From Lutjanus erythropterus (taxonomy: Eukaryota > Chordata > Actinopteri > Lutjaniformes > Lutjanidae), in the NCBI GenBank assembly GCA_020091685.1, contig CM034610.1, forward strand, positions 30,214,804-30,278,803: a DNA stretch of 64,000 nt. The letters are read 5' to 3'. Both the position numbers and the translations under genes were made by a program. Shown here one piece after another: positions 23,101 through 33,463 of the stretch. Position 1 is the first letter of the stretch. Every line of letters begins with the position of its first letter. Below the pieces are notes generated by a model. The model was not told where the DNA came from. It made no database searches and was given only the letters and a program-made list of their open reading frames with translations.

Positions 23101-23295
23101 GCCCAGAGGTTCCAGGCTTTTGCCCGTCTGAAGAATTTAGCAGAGAAAGCCATACTCAGGGTGAAGGAGTACCACATTTGGGACGGGCCTGTTCCTCTGT
23201 CCATGGTGGGCTCAGTCAATCAGCTGTGGGTCATCTGCTGCCTCATGTCGAACTATCAGGGAGCTCTTGATATCAAACGGGACAGGCCAGTCTGA
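13417..23295 (+). CDS. Two-THAP, DDE_Tnp_4-type domesticated transposase gene (five exons, 614 aa)
   Basis: Exons 13,417-13,538, 16,421-16,638, 18,847-19,158, 19,295-19,459 and about 22,268-23,295; intron phases 2,1,1,1; total 1,845 nt with no stop. Domains: THAP finger 1 (residues 1-83; C4, C9, C54, H57, closing FRVPDHF), acidic linker, THAP finger 2 (about 120-210; C130, C135, C182, H185, AVPSRF), Ser/Glu-rich linker, coiled coil (about 275-304), helix-turn-helix (about 364-416), DDE fold (about 440-610). The THAP + HTH_4 + DDE_4 order is known from animal transposons. First Asp is present (D444 in SIDSTE) and the Glu looks present (E565 in LAEKAI), but the second Asp, normally in GDxVxADKGF, is His519 in GDGVVTHKGF. 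Cutting activity is therefore unlikely, while DNA binding looks preserved. No terminal repeats or flanking duplication enclose the gene. I infer a host gene; the precise family name is not known to me. Confidence 0.75.
13539..16420 (+). other. THAP gene intron 1
   Basis: 2,882 bp, GTAAGT...TTTTACAG. Holds (TGTTG)n at 14,063-14,094 and (TG)n at 14,129-14,158. About 15,000-15,090 has a decayed dispersed-repeat fragment (GATCAAAATTGCAATATGG...CCAAATCACAG). No other gene seen. Confidence 0.6.
14063..14158. repeat. (TGTTG)n and (TG)n microsatellites
   Basis: Five to six TGTTG units at 14,063-14,094, and TG dinucleotides at 14,129-14,158. Peptides read through them (Val-Cys repeats) are not genes. 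Confidence 0.9.
16421..16638 (+). CDS. THAP gene exon 2: second half of THAP finger 1
   Basis: Acceptor TTATTTTACAG; enters in phase 2 and gives RRENYIPNCNSRVCSWHF, supplying the C-x2-H ligands, then FRVPDHF, the AVPxxF-equivalent that closes a THAP fold. An acidic linker (GGEDEGTDPDSATAQNL) follows. Ends in phase 1 at GTAAGT (16,639); reading through the donor stops after five more codons. Confidence 0.8.
16672..17033. mobile_element. GGGCTGGGC miniature inverted-repeat element
   Basis: Left TAGGGCTGGGCAGTATATC; right is the complement of GTGGGCCTGGGTGATATTAT. A dispersed fish family, non-coding, in THAP gene intron 2. Confidence 0.5.
17059..17917. mobile_element. hAT element with perfect 8-bp target duplication, in THAP gene intron 2
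   Basis: Element 17,067-17,909 (843 bp) is flanked on both sides by GCTGGCAG (17,059-17,066 and 17,910-17,917), a perfect hAT-type target duplication. Ends CAGTGATGGGAATAACG and the complement of CAGTGTTGGGCACGTTAC. Sub-terminal DNA is packed with inverted GTAACG/CGTTAC and AACGGCGTTA words. It keeps only the first transposase exon (BED finger) and lacks the catalytic and dimerisation regions: an internally deleted derivative. Confidence 0.85.
17440..17760 (+). CDS. Lone BED zinc finger protein of the hAT element (106 aa)
   Basis: ATG at 17,440 (MASPESQGKTAFSRWKYRHY...). A BED finger covers about residues 11-65: aromatic FSRWKYRHYFDLI, CTLC (C-x2-C), then KHLSTAH (H-x4-H). A polar tail ends KQQKLD and stop, where a full transposase would continue. 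BED fingers bind transposon ends. The frame is intact and in the same orientation as the surrounding gene, so it could be spliced as a cassette or expressed alone, but nothing proves expression. An in-frame ATG at 17,383 would add 19 residues of unrelated sequence. Confidence 0.6.
   Translation: MASPESQGKTAFSRWKYRHYFDLIEVKGKNVHVECTLCPRAKSLSTSGVSNSNYMKHLSTAHASTKLVAKNTVDTGNDDSRPGAVNVSSANKEGHRATPSKQQKLD
17918..18846 (+). other. THAP gene intron 2, 3' part
   Basis: No gene or clear element seen; ends with the pyrimidine-rich acceptor CTCTTTTCTTTCTCCTTGTG...CAACAG. Confidence 0.5.
18847..19158 (+). CDS. THAP gene exon 3: complete second THAP finger
   Basis: Tandem acceptor AACAGCAG: starts at 18,847 or 18,850 both keep frame and differ by one codon. 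Encodes a whole THAP domain in one exon: CSVPLC (C-x4-C), FHKFP, RWLRAV, CNQHF (C-x2-H) and GAVPSRF. An in-frame ATG at 18,864 (MDLPSKKK...) sits just before the finger and could start a shorter protein from an internal promoter. Ends in phase 1 at GTAAGA (19,159). Confidence 0.8.
19295..19459 (+). CDS. THAP gene exon 4: linker
   Basis: Acceptor TTTTACACCTCTAG; phase 1 in, phase 1 out at GTAAGT (19,460). Encodes a 55-residue linker with a basic patch (RSRKRLH, a possible nuclear signal) followed by an acidic Ser/Glu stretch (SESEEGAVPEDSTEE). No recognised domain. Supported by clean splice signals, an open frame and phase agreement on both sides. Confidence 0.65.
19460..22267 (+). other. THAP gene intron 4
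   Basis: 2.8 kb. Holds the second copy of the TAGAGATGT hAT-type family (21,402-22,008). The rest (19,460-21,400) shows no exon with credible splice sites. Confidence 0.5.
21402..22008. mobile_element. hAT-type non-autonomous element, copy 2 (TAGAGATGT family)
   Basis: Starts TAGGGATGTTTGTATCAGTC and ends with the complement of TGGGGATGTTCCTGTTTCCC. Flanking 8-mers CTCCGTAG and CTCTGTAG match at 7 of 8 positions. Same orientation and internal sequence as 290-1,016. It ends 260 bp before the DDE exon. Confidence 0.75.
22268..23295 (+). CDS. THAP gene exon 5: coiled coil, HTH and DDE_Tnp_4-type domain
   Basis: The acceptor is inferred: TCTTTGTTCTCCTGAAG before 22,268 has a good pyrimidine tract and the required phase 1; a weaker in-phase AG lies before 22,220. 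A GTG/ATG start at 22,219/22,225 would give a 356-358 aa product. Encodes SANHRIEELELQ... coiled coil, LPLVDELFMFLCRIAAG and FQVSLSTVRCTILTW (helix-turn-helix), SIDSTEIL (first Asp), KGLIGVAPCGVITFVSKLYAG, SDEELTQKS, GDGVVTHKGF (His for the second Asp, codon 23,005-23,007), LAEKAILRVKEYHIW (Glu) and the SNYQGAL end. Length fits the family and the frame has no lesion. No AATAAA lies in the first kilobase downstream. Confidence 0.75.
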
Positions 23296-23457
23296 AGCCT
23301 CCCCTCTTGTCACATACCCATAACCCTTTTCTGTACTGAATTTAGCTGTTTGGCACTGTGCAGCATGTTTAATCCCAAGAAACAGGATTCCCTGGAATGC
23401 CTGTCCAGACTTTTCCTCAGGATATAACAGGAAAATGTTTTCCCCATACGTTTAGAA

Positions 23458-24154
23458 CAGTGGTTTTCATACTGTTTCTGCATAAGGCACACCAAGGGTC
23501 AAGACAACATCACCATTGAACAACTGCAAAATGATGACAGCTGGGCTTCTCTTTGAAGGATTTTTTTCAAAGAAACTCTTTTAGGCTTTAGACTTTAGAT
23601 ATGCAACCAATGATTTTTATTGTGAATCAATCTATTGGTCTTTTTCTTAATTAATTAATCCTGTCACAGATTTGTCAATTGAAAATGGGTCCAAACACAA
23701 CGTCTGTGTGCTTCATGTTTGGACCTATTTTTCATGTGTTTCCTGTAACAGTTATCGTCATTATTGATCAATCTGTTGAATATTTTCTTAATTTATTCAT
23801 TGGTTATTTGGTTCATAAAATGTCAAACAAAGTGAAAAATATTGATCAGTGTTTCCCAAAGTCAAAGACGACGTCCTCAAACGTCTGGTTTTGTCCACAA
23901 CCCAAAGATATTCAGTTTACTGTCTGAGAGGACCAGGCAATATTCACATTTAAGAAGCTGGAATTACAGAATTTTTTCTTTTTTTTTTTTTTGGTTAAAA
24001 AAATGACACAAAACAGTTAATCTGTTATCAGAAAAGTTGATGATTAATTGATTCATTGTTAGAAAGTTTTTGATGAGTTGTGTAATGTATGCTGGTCACA
24101 GAATCCTAAGGCACCCCTGGACCCGCCTCACGGCTCCCTGTTTGAGAACCACTG
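23458..24154. mobile_element. hAT-type non-autonomous element (CAGTGGTT family), with nested repeat
   Basis: Ends CAGTGGTTTTCATACTG and the complement of CAGTGGTTCTCAAACAGG. Flanking 8-mers GTTTAGAA and CTTGAGAA agree at only 5 of 8. The interior (about 23,600-24,060) is a GCTGCAACTAA-type repeat, including TCAAATGTCTTGTTTTGTCC-like and AATATTCACATTTAAGAAGC words. Confidence 0.5.
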
Positions 24155-27048
24155 CTTGAGAACATATGGGAATATATAAAAATATATAGGCCAAGTGTAC
24201 TTCGTCAAACATATTCAACAGCTGTGTGCGCGTTGTTGGATCACACTGAACTCTTTAATTAATGAATTAACAAGAACAAGCACTTGTGGCCAATAATACA
24301 GTGAGTACAGTAACTTGGAGGCTCTGCCGTCTAAGTCAGGCAAATGGAATGGTGCCACCAACTTTGCTGAGCGATGAAGGTGCAAAGTGTGTGTGTGTGT
24401 GGTGAATGAAAAATGAAACACGGCAGACTGAGGTTCAACAAGTGGATTGTTGCCACATTTGGAACCAGACAAAACTCAAGAAAGCCCAAGAAGAACACTG
24501 AATTCATACTTCATCCAAAACTCCCCTGGCTGAAACTCTGGCAGAGATGGCAACGTATGATGGATGTACGTTGAACGGTACGGCAGAATCTGTCCCTTTC
24601 ATTGCAGCAGTGAAAAAGACGGCCATAATCTCTTCAGGAATCCATCCAAAATCTTAGTGTGCCTTTACACCTAAAAGTCTGAACCAAGGTTCTTTTTTTT
24701 TCTTGTTTGAGACACTGTTTACATTTGGTCTGGTTAGTTTTGGCTTCACATTGGGATTATCCAAGTGGACTAAAGAACTTTACATGTCATATCTGCATCC
24801 TGTCCTCATCAGCTATGTGCGTTGCATCTCCCTGGATTTGACACTGACTGGTCTGTCTGGTGTTGGCGTGTTTTCAGTGCAGTAGGTAGTCTGACTTTGG
24901 TGGCTGTTTATGGAAAGAACGAACAAAGAAACATATTATTATGACACTACTACCAGCAGCACCAAAGTGAAACTACAACTGAAAATTGTCCACGTTTTTT
25001 TTTTCCTAGTTGACTCTATACAAAGTTGGCAGACCAGATGTCAATTAAACTTCTGGTCTCCTTCTGTCCCCATCTGGTCCCGTGTCTCATTTTGTTTTGG
25101 TACATTGTTTGTCCTTCTTCTGGCTCTCATATCCTGTCACACTTTCCTATAATTGGTCCGAATGTCTGAACCATCCAAAAAAAAAAAAATGAGACCACCT
25201 CTGTTTGTGGGACCAAAATCCGGCTTTTCGGTCTCAAACAGAATATGAAAACTATCTCAATTTTATAGAATAACTTTGAAAACACCAAACTACTTGCTGT
25301 AATGAATTGTATTTGTTTATGAACATGAACAATGCATTTTGACTGGAGCTGAGGTTCTATCTTGTAAATAAGTGCTTTCTCTGGGGTTCTCGGGATAGAC
25401 ACTGTCTCATTTTCAGGAAAAACATGAATAATCACTACTGTGTAGATGGACTGTAAATATAAGTGCCATGTAAATGTAAAGTTCATTGATTATATTTTTA
25501 TAGCCATTCATGAACTTTGTGTTGTGAAGCATTCTGCAAAAACTTTTGTAACCTGGTTTGAGTAAAATGGCAACATACACTTTTGCATTAAAGGAACAAG
25601 AACATTTTTTAAACCTGCGTCTTCTTTTATTTACACATCTGGTAAAAAAACAAAAAAACAAAAAGTAACTTGGTGGAAAGTAAAGACTAATGAGAAGCAT
25701 AATCATTAAGCAGATTGGAGGCAGTTGCTTGTAAACACATTTAATAAATCTTCACCAGACTGTGGAACATAGAGAGCAGTGACATGCAGGTGTGGAGGGA
25801 GTTTGAAGCTGTGTGCACTGTGGCAGGCAGCTGTGTATCTGCATGTTTGTGTAGCTTTTTTCTGTCTGTGACTGCTGCCTCTGTGCTTTAATGAAGCTTT
25901 ATCAAATGCACATTTGCAAGCAACTGCACTACATTTTTTTTATTTTTGGTAATAAACTGTAAAGAACACCACAAGCCTTTTGTAAATGTGTTTTTCAGTA
26001 CATAGACTGTATACACACACTGACAGTTCTCATCACAGTGTACAGTTCTAATCCATTTTACAGTTGCTTATATCAGCATCATAAGTCGTCACTTGTTCAA
26101 CACCACATTCACCTGAAACTACTTTCATGTTAATTCTGCCTTAAGGTTGATAAATTCTGACGTTTATATTAGCTGTTATAACAGAAATGATGAAGTTACT
26201 GTCACATGAAATCACTGAAGTCCACTTCAGGGGCTTCATTTTGGACTTAAACTGAGTCTAAAGATTTCCATCAGTGTGCTTAAGTTCAATTCATGAAAGA
26301 TACTGAGCATAAAAAAGTTACTCAGGTTCTGGGAACTTCGTCACCTGTGATCCATAAATCTCAACTTAACTTATTGATGCACCTTCCTTACAGTCAGTGA
26401 TTTCCCCTGAAGTAGTGCAGCACAGATGAGGGTTTTGTCAGGAACGCTGGAGAAGAAAGTTGAGAAAACTCATAATTTAAGGCAGCTGTCTTCACTAATG
26501 TTTGAGTTTTGTATCAAATTTAAACTTATGTTTTGACATAAACTTTTAAAAAGTTTTTCAAACCATCTGTCATTCTCTCTTCTTTTGTAGAAAAATGGGA
26601 ATCTGAGTTTTGGAATCAACATTTTGTATTTCAAAAATTATTTAGGAAATTCATTAAAGTAAAAGTGAACAGTGGTTAATAATTTAATATTTTCAATTGC
26701 ATCCATTTAATTTTTAAGCAACCAAATAGTCATAAATCAGGTGAACAAATTTTAAAATACAGAATGTCTTGGGTTTCTGAAAGTCAAAATTTTGAGTTTA
26801 TATAAAGGAAGGAAGAAAATGAAATAGGTTTTTTGAGCTTATTTCAAAACTTGAGAGTTTGAGTTTGACTTAACGCTCAACATTTAGCCAAAATAGCTGC
26901 CTTGAAATTAGGTGTTTTTTTTTGTTTTTTTTTACTTTTTTTGACTTTTTACAGTGAATAGCTGTAAAAGACCAAAAGAGGCAAGCAAACTTTTCAGAAG
27001 GCAAGCTCCCGGCTGTGGTAGAGAAGATTATAAATAGTGCGGGACAAA
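24155..27048. other. Intergenic DNA, no gene seen
   Basis: AT-rich, no recognisable element ends or coding exons. Confidence 0.4.
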
Positions 27049-27507
27049 CAGTGGTGGACGAAGTACTCAAACCCCAGTACTTGAGTCAATGTATAGATAC
27101 TCCTGGTCAATTATTACTCAACTACAAGTGAAAGTCCCTTAGTCAAAATTTTACTCGAGTTAAAGTACTGGGGTACTTTCTTTTAAAAATCAAAAACAAG
27201 AAGGACCTCAAAACAGCAGGGCTTTTTTTTCCTCCCCACACATTTACTACGTGTAGTTGCAACATTTACCGTACAGTCTGTCACCACGAACAAACTACAA
27301 CTCTGCTTTCAAGAACTCACTGGTCTGTTGAACTACTTGGCTACACAGGAACATGAACACAGCATGTGACCAGCTGCATTTTAGAAAAGAAAAAAAGAGC
27401 AAGTAACAACAACCTTCTTATAAATGTAGTGGAGTCAAAAGTACAATGTGTCTTTGAAATGTAGTGGAGTTACTCAAGTAAATGTACTTCATTACTGTCT
27501 ACCAATG
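27049..27507. mobile_element. hAT-like AAGTACTC non-autonomous element
   Basis: Ends CAGTGGTGGACGAAGTACTC and the complement of CATTGGTAGACAGTAATGAAG, with sub-terminal GTACT words. Flanking 8-mers GGGACAAA and GTGATAAA agree at 6 of 8. Non-coding. Confidence 0.55.
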
Positions 27508-29457
27508 GTGATAAAAAAAACCCCAAACTGTAACAACTCTGGTAGGTTCAGACTCAGGTGTAGAGAAACACACAGGAGGCTGAGTGAGGTTCAAACAAAA
27601 ATCACTGTCTTTACTAAAATCCAAAAAAGCAAACAAAACAGACAGAGAAAAGGCACAATCCTACAATCCAATAAACAGGCAAAGTCCAAACAATCCAGGG
27701 AACCTAACACAGCGAAAGCTAGAAGTAACGTCACAGAGAACAAAGACAATCTGGCAAAGACATGGAGCTGGTGGGAGTATATATACACAGGGATGGTAAG
27801 GAGGGTAATCAGGGGCAGGTAAATTAAGTGGCCTCAGGTGTGGTTGAAGAGAGGTGGGAAAACACAGGAAACTGAAATGACACAAGAGGTAGCGTTACAA
27901 AATAAAACAGGAAACAACATGACAAAATCCAGAATGTTACACAAACATGCAGTTTAGGAGAGTGCTGCAATTACTTCCTCACATCTCTAACTGATATTTC
28001 CTGTCACTTTGTTCATAAAGCTGATGTTAAGTTCACTGCAGACTTGGACGCATGTTTTCCAAACTGCAACATAACCAGCAGGTATATCTCTTAAGTGTAG
28101 ACTTGACTCAAGTGGACTAGACTAGACTAAGGTTTCATAAATAACTACTTACACCTGGTTATACCTGGTCTTTCTTAAGATTAAAATTACGTCCTAAGCC
28201 CTTGTTCCAAATGAAACCCCTGGTGTTGTAACTTGTCTGACCACCTCCAGCAGCTACAGCAGCAAAACTCTGCTCTAACACTGAGGCCTCGATGTTAACA
28301 ATCAGAGAGGATCACATCAGTCACAGGGACATTGTACTGCAGAGGGAGTACTTTTACTCTAAGTACATTCTGCAGATAATACATTTGTGCCTTTAATTGG
28401 AGTATTTTTACATGGTGATAATGGTATTTTTAATAGGTGAAGGATGGTTGTTGGTGCTGTTAGATGAAAGTCACTGTACGTCATACAAGCTCTGATTGGT
28501 TGGGATCCAACATGTGGTCTGTGTGACTGTATGATCACCTCATGTGACACAGTGATCATCTCAGAGGGCAGACATATCCTGTCATGTGATCCTAGCATTA
28601 GCATGTCTATAAGGTCATGATGCAGAGCACATGCAGCACAAACTGGTACGTCCATAAATACTGACCTTTGTCACACTTTTTATTTTTGCTCATGCAACTA
28701 TTTTCCATCACCCCCGCCCATATATCACCACTGCATTACAGCATTACAGCACTTTGAGTAATAAAGCAAAGTCAGGCGGAGGTGCAGGAAGCTCATTTAG
28801 TGCAGTCACTGCAGGGAGATGTTCTGGGGAGAGGGGGATGATAAATACAGAGAGCCATACCACCATTATGTAAGTAACATTAATAATGCCTGAGAGGATG
28901 AGGAATACATCTAAATTAAAACAGTGTGCCAATGAGTTAATGAATTTGTGAAGAAAAGGCAGGAATTAAGAGTTGGAATGGAGCCCGTGACTCGTGTTAA
29001 TGCAACAATGATCAAGTAAAAAAGTTTTGGAGGAACAATTTGCTGAGTTCCACTGGCAGGGTTCCCCTCAGGGTGGAGACTGGTGGTGATTCTGCAGAGA
29101 AAACAGGGTTTTACATGACATGATGATGGAGGAATGTGCTGGGAGTGAAGAGAGGCAGGCATGAACCACCACCACCAACATCTGGACACATCAGACTGAG
29201 ACTGAGGGTGTGTCTGTGAACGCACCCTGAGGGAGACATGATTTGTGGGACTGTTATTACCATAATACTACCAGAGTCAAGAGGGTTACTTTAAAAATGT
29301 ATTCTCATACAGTTACTAATTACCTGTTAACAATGTAGTCAGTAATGTAATTCAAGTAGCATAATATTAAAGGAATGTAACTTGATTACTTTTTCATACT
29401 TTTGGATTACCTCAACATAAAAAATTGTGAAATTATTTAGCCTAATAAAGTGTTTTT
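27508..29457. other. Intergenic DNA, no gene seen
   Basis: No exon or element boundary I can support. Confidence 0.4.
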
Positions 29458-29790
29458 AGGGCTGCAACTAACAAATATTTTCATTATCAATTAATCAGTT
29501 GATTGTTTTCTCAATTAATCGATAAGTTGTTTGGACCATGAAATGTCACAAGATAGTGAAAAATATTGATTAAAGTCCTCAAATGTCTTGTTTTGTCCAC
29601 AACTCAAAAATATTCAGTTTACTGTCAGAGAGGAGTAAAGAAACCAGAAAATATTCACATTTAAGAAGCTGAAATCACAGAATTTAGACTTCTTTTTTAC
29701 TCAAAAAATGACTCAAAATAATTGATCAATTACCAAAATAGAGGCCAATTAAATAGCAATATAATAGATTAAGGGTAGCTCTAAGTGTTT
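29458..29790 (+). repeat. GGGCTGCAACTAA dispersed repeat
   Basis: Begins AGGGCTGCAACTAACAAATA, continues with ATTAATCGATAAGTTGTTTG, TTTGTCCACAACTCAAAAAT and AATATTCACATTTAAGAAGC. Related copies: about 23,600-24,060 (+), 39,875-40,290 (-), 40,430-41,147 (+, ending GGTTGCAGCCCTA) and a fragment at 43,090-43,200. The GGGCTGCAAC / GTTGCAGCCC ends point to an inverted-repeat element. Confidence 0.6.
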
Positions 29791-30850
29791 TATGCTGGTT
29801 GTTAGGTTTATTATCCTGCTGCTCCTTCCTTTGTTGTGTGTATTGATTGATTGATTGATTGATTAATTTAAAGACAAAAATGTTGACATTTCCACCCAGA
29901 GAAGCATTTTTTAACTAGAGTCCATGATAATGAATTGACAGCTGTGTGTGTCACTGTGTATGGTAGGATATCATTCTTTATTTTAACATTGGAATACAGT
30001 CACCAGTAACTTTTTAAAAATCCAGATTATGTAATCCTGTTACATGTAATCTGTTACTCCCCAAACCTGAATACCACTGTACTGATTTCTGTATTGTGTC
30101 ATTTGTTCTGAGGGAACATAAATGATTATGAGGGACAATATGGTCACTGTATATTGTATTGAATGTATACTATATAAATTAAGGGAACAACATGTTTTCT
30201 TATTTGGCTTTTGCAAAGTGCAGTGTTAAAGAGACAGTTCACCCCAAAATCAAAAAACATGTTTTCCTCTTACCTGTAGTGGTATTTCCCGGCCAAATCT
30301 GGCCCCTGATAGGGTGGCAGGTTGTCCTCTGACCATTTTCTAATTCACAAAGAAAATAAACGGAATCACACAGTTTTCCTAGGAAGGAGGGACAGATATG
30401 GCAGTGTTGCATGATGGGAAAAGTGAGGCTGTTAGTAACAGAGAGGACTGATCTTTACAAATTGCAGGATCAGACGGTGAGATCTTCAGGGGGAGACAAC
30501 TGTTAGCTGAAGGGGTACAAAAGTTACACAGAAATAAGATAGAAAAAGAAAGATCACTCTGATTCTGTAAATGTATCTTTTATACTCCTAGGACTTTATA
30601 AGTCCTGCAGGACTAGTGTCAATTCTTGAACCCAGATTTACATACATCTGTAAGATGATAACTCCAAACTAGTCCAGGCTAGTCTAGTTGTAGCTTTGGC
30701 CAGGAGATGAGGTCTTCGGGTGGTGTCCAATCTTTTTAACCGCAACACACTGTGGACGGTGTGTCTGCAGTGGTGGTCAGCTCACTGACCCGCTCCTCCT
30801 GGCTTCCAGCTCATCTCCTCCCTTTTGTGTCATCACCAGCAGGAGGCTCC
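29791..30850. other. Intergenic DNA with a short TTAAAGAGACAGTTCACCCC repeat
   Basis: No gene. The motif near 30,226, followed by a TTACCTGTAGTGGTATTT word near 30,270, is the left end of a common fish repeat; its other end was not found. Confidence 0.4.
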
Positions 30851-30851
30851 T

Positions 30852-31634
30852 TCAGCTGCCTCTCCCAAACTCTGAACTGCTTTTCTCCTCTCCTGGCCTC
30901 TTCCTCCGACACTGGTTGACAGATTCCGTGCTGCCTGTGAGGGGAAATCCCCAGCAGCCCACGTCCACTGGGAAAAGCCAGCTGTGCCTTCCTTTGCCCC
31001 TACAATCATTGGTGTCTGCTGGTTTTCCTCTTTGCAGCCTCCTCACAAACCTTTTCCCATGGTTCAATCAGCTCTAAGAAAACGATTTTCCATCCCTCTT
31101 TTGACCAGATGACTACATCTGGCCTCAGGGTAGTGGACAGCACAACATCTGGGAACTGGTCGACTTTTATTTCCCATCCATTTGCTGACTGAAGTAAGGA
31201 GGGCTTGGTTGAGTTTTTGGCTTCGGCCTGGTGTTTCTTCCTTCGTTCCTGCACCGAGATGTCTGCCAGCATCAATAACACGTTATCATGGTGCCATCTG
31301 TACCTGCCGAGGGTCAATGACGTCTTGTAATCTGACAAGATGTGCGCCATGGTTCCTCTCTGACCACACAACTTGCACATACGGCCCTCCTGCATCCCCC
31401 GTCTGTGCAGGTTTGTAGGAGAAGGGAGGATATGAAGAGCGGCTCGAGCCTCCACAGATCGGTCCAACTGATCTTTCTTTTGGGGAGGTCCCACCTCGTC
31501 CAGGCTCCTTGTGTCATCAGCTCCACAGCTCTTGCTGTCCTACTACCCTGTAGTAGAAGGTAATTTGGTAACACTTCAATTTCCAGGTCCCATAATTCCA
31601 TGGTAAATAGATGGTAATATGTTTGAAATTGCAC
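30852..31634 (-). pseudogene. Non-LTR retrotransposon C-terminal fragment with zinc knuckle and restriction-like endonuclease
   Basis: Three overlapping frames carry one degraded protein. Order: DLPKRKISWTDLWRLEP; CKLCGQRGTMAHILSDYK, a C-x2-C-x8-H-x4-C knuckle whose last Cys is now Tyr; GRYRWHHDNVLLMLAD; then RPDVVIW...VFLELIEPWE, an RPD...E-x3-PWE arrangement like the restriction-like nuclease of R2/R4/Dong/Rex6-type elements. Continuation beyond about 31,010 needs a frameshift (VDVGCWGF). At least two frameshifts: a dead fragment. The clade is tentative. Confidence 0.5.
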
Positions 31635-33261
31635 AAATCACAAATTATGACTAAATTTCATGGTTAAGTATGTGATCATTAGCAGGTACTGTTTCCACAT
31701 ACTTGCAGCTTCTGTTAATTTGAAAATAAAGAATTTCAAAGACAGATAAGTTATGGGCCTTTTAGTGTTTATTCATTATATCTGATAAATAGCATTATTA
31801 TTATTGTTTGTTTAGGGCTGCAGAATTAATTGAAATATTACTGAAATCGTAATATGGACAAATAAAATACCCAAATCACAGAAGCTGCAATGTTTTGGTA
31901 AAGATAAAACAGTGTTATTATAATTATTATTATTGTTATTTTTAATTGAACACAACATAAATAGCAAGTGTATCTTGTGTTACAAACATGATGACAATAA
32001 CCATAAATTTACAATAAATAGAACTAAACACAAAACACATACATACATACATACATACATACATACATACATACATACATGCATATAAATTTTAAATAGC
32101 GTATAAGAAATCATTTCTTGCAGTAAAAAAAAATATGAGGATAAAAAGATATTAACAATCAATCACAACTCAGCATCCCAGATCTTTGTTATTGCCAGGA
32201 ACTTCCATTTATTTATAACCAGTTATTTAGCTCTACCTTTCAAAATGATCTTTTCATCTTTTCATGCAAATAAAAATCCCAGAGAAAAGAAACACGTTTT
32301 TGAATTTCTGAATATAGAAGTTTTGCCAAGCAGCACAACAGTGTTCAGCAATACACTGTGATCATCCTGAAAACCTAACATTATATTGAGAGGGGGTAAC
32401 TTGTTCAGCCCACCAGTCTGCCACCTGCTGCCTGAAACATGCAGCAACAGAACAGAACCAAAATAAAAGCATTATATTCTCATCCTCCTCAGCACAAAAT
32501 CTACAAACATCATCATCAGTTATTCACCATCATTTAAACATTTTTTCTTATTTGCAACATCTTGTGAAAAGGTTTTAATGGGAAAACCCATAAATATGTT
32601 GAATTAGCTGAACGGTAAATTGTTTGGGAGGAAGACAAATATCAAACAAATATTCCCAACATGTTTGAAAATGATATGGATGAGAAATTATGTTTTAAAA
32701 GGATAAGAATTTTACAATTCACCAACCACTTATAGTTTGTAATATGGAGGTGACAGACACTTAAATCATCCTGTGATTTTTTTTTATCATAAATCTCCAT
32801 AATATAGAGACTGCATTGATACCTTGTGGAAGTCAAATCAATTCAAACTGCTTCACTGACATGATGTAACACTGTACATATTGACAAAGCAAAGAATATG
32901 ACAAATGAAAACAAATATCATTAAATATATATGTATATACATCTCCATACTTTAACACTAGTGAATCATATGTAAGAAAATCTCCCTTGTTATCCAATAA
33001 GTCCTTGACAAAATAAATTTCATGATCAAAAAGATAAAAGAAGCAGCATTATAATGAAGTAATGTAGGGCTGCAGAGATGTTCTAGCCAAAAACTATTGT
33101 TCTCTACATGTTTGTTTGGTTCAGACCTCAATAAATATACATCATCATGATTTTATGTTTTGTTTTGGTTTTTTTGTGAAAATGAAAATTGTGACACAAA
33201 AATGATCATTCCTACTTATCATCAATTGTATTGCAATCACCAATCAATCACAATAGAATGA
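31635..33261. other. Intergenic DNA with (CATA)n
   Basis: Holds a GGGCTGCAGAATTAATTG repeat fragment near 31,815 and (CATA)n at 32,039-32,082. No gene seen. Confidence 0.45.
32039..32082. repeat. (CATA)n microsatellite
   Basis: About eleven CATA units. Confidence 0.9.
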
Positions 33262-33463
33262 GCAGTATGGAGGCATTTCCGTTGTTTTTCATTTGAAAAC
33301 TGGTCACCATTCACTTCCATTGTTTGGGAGATTCTGCAACACTGTTTTCCTGTGAAACTCCAGCAGTGTTTTGTGGACTGAAAAACTAAATCTGACCTTC
33401 AATCAGCATGAGGATGAGTAGATAATAACTGAATTTTTATTTTTGGGTGAACTATCCCTTTAA
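33262..33463. mobile_element. TTAAAGGGATAGTTC element, truncated right half
   Basis: Runs from GTATGGAGGCATTTCC through ACTTCCATTGTTTGGGAGAT to GGGTGAACTATCCCTTTAA. Same family as 44,863-45,233 and 62,494-63,051; the left end is missing. Confidence 0.6.
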
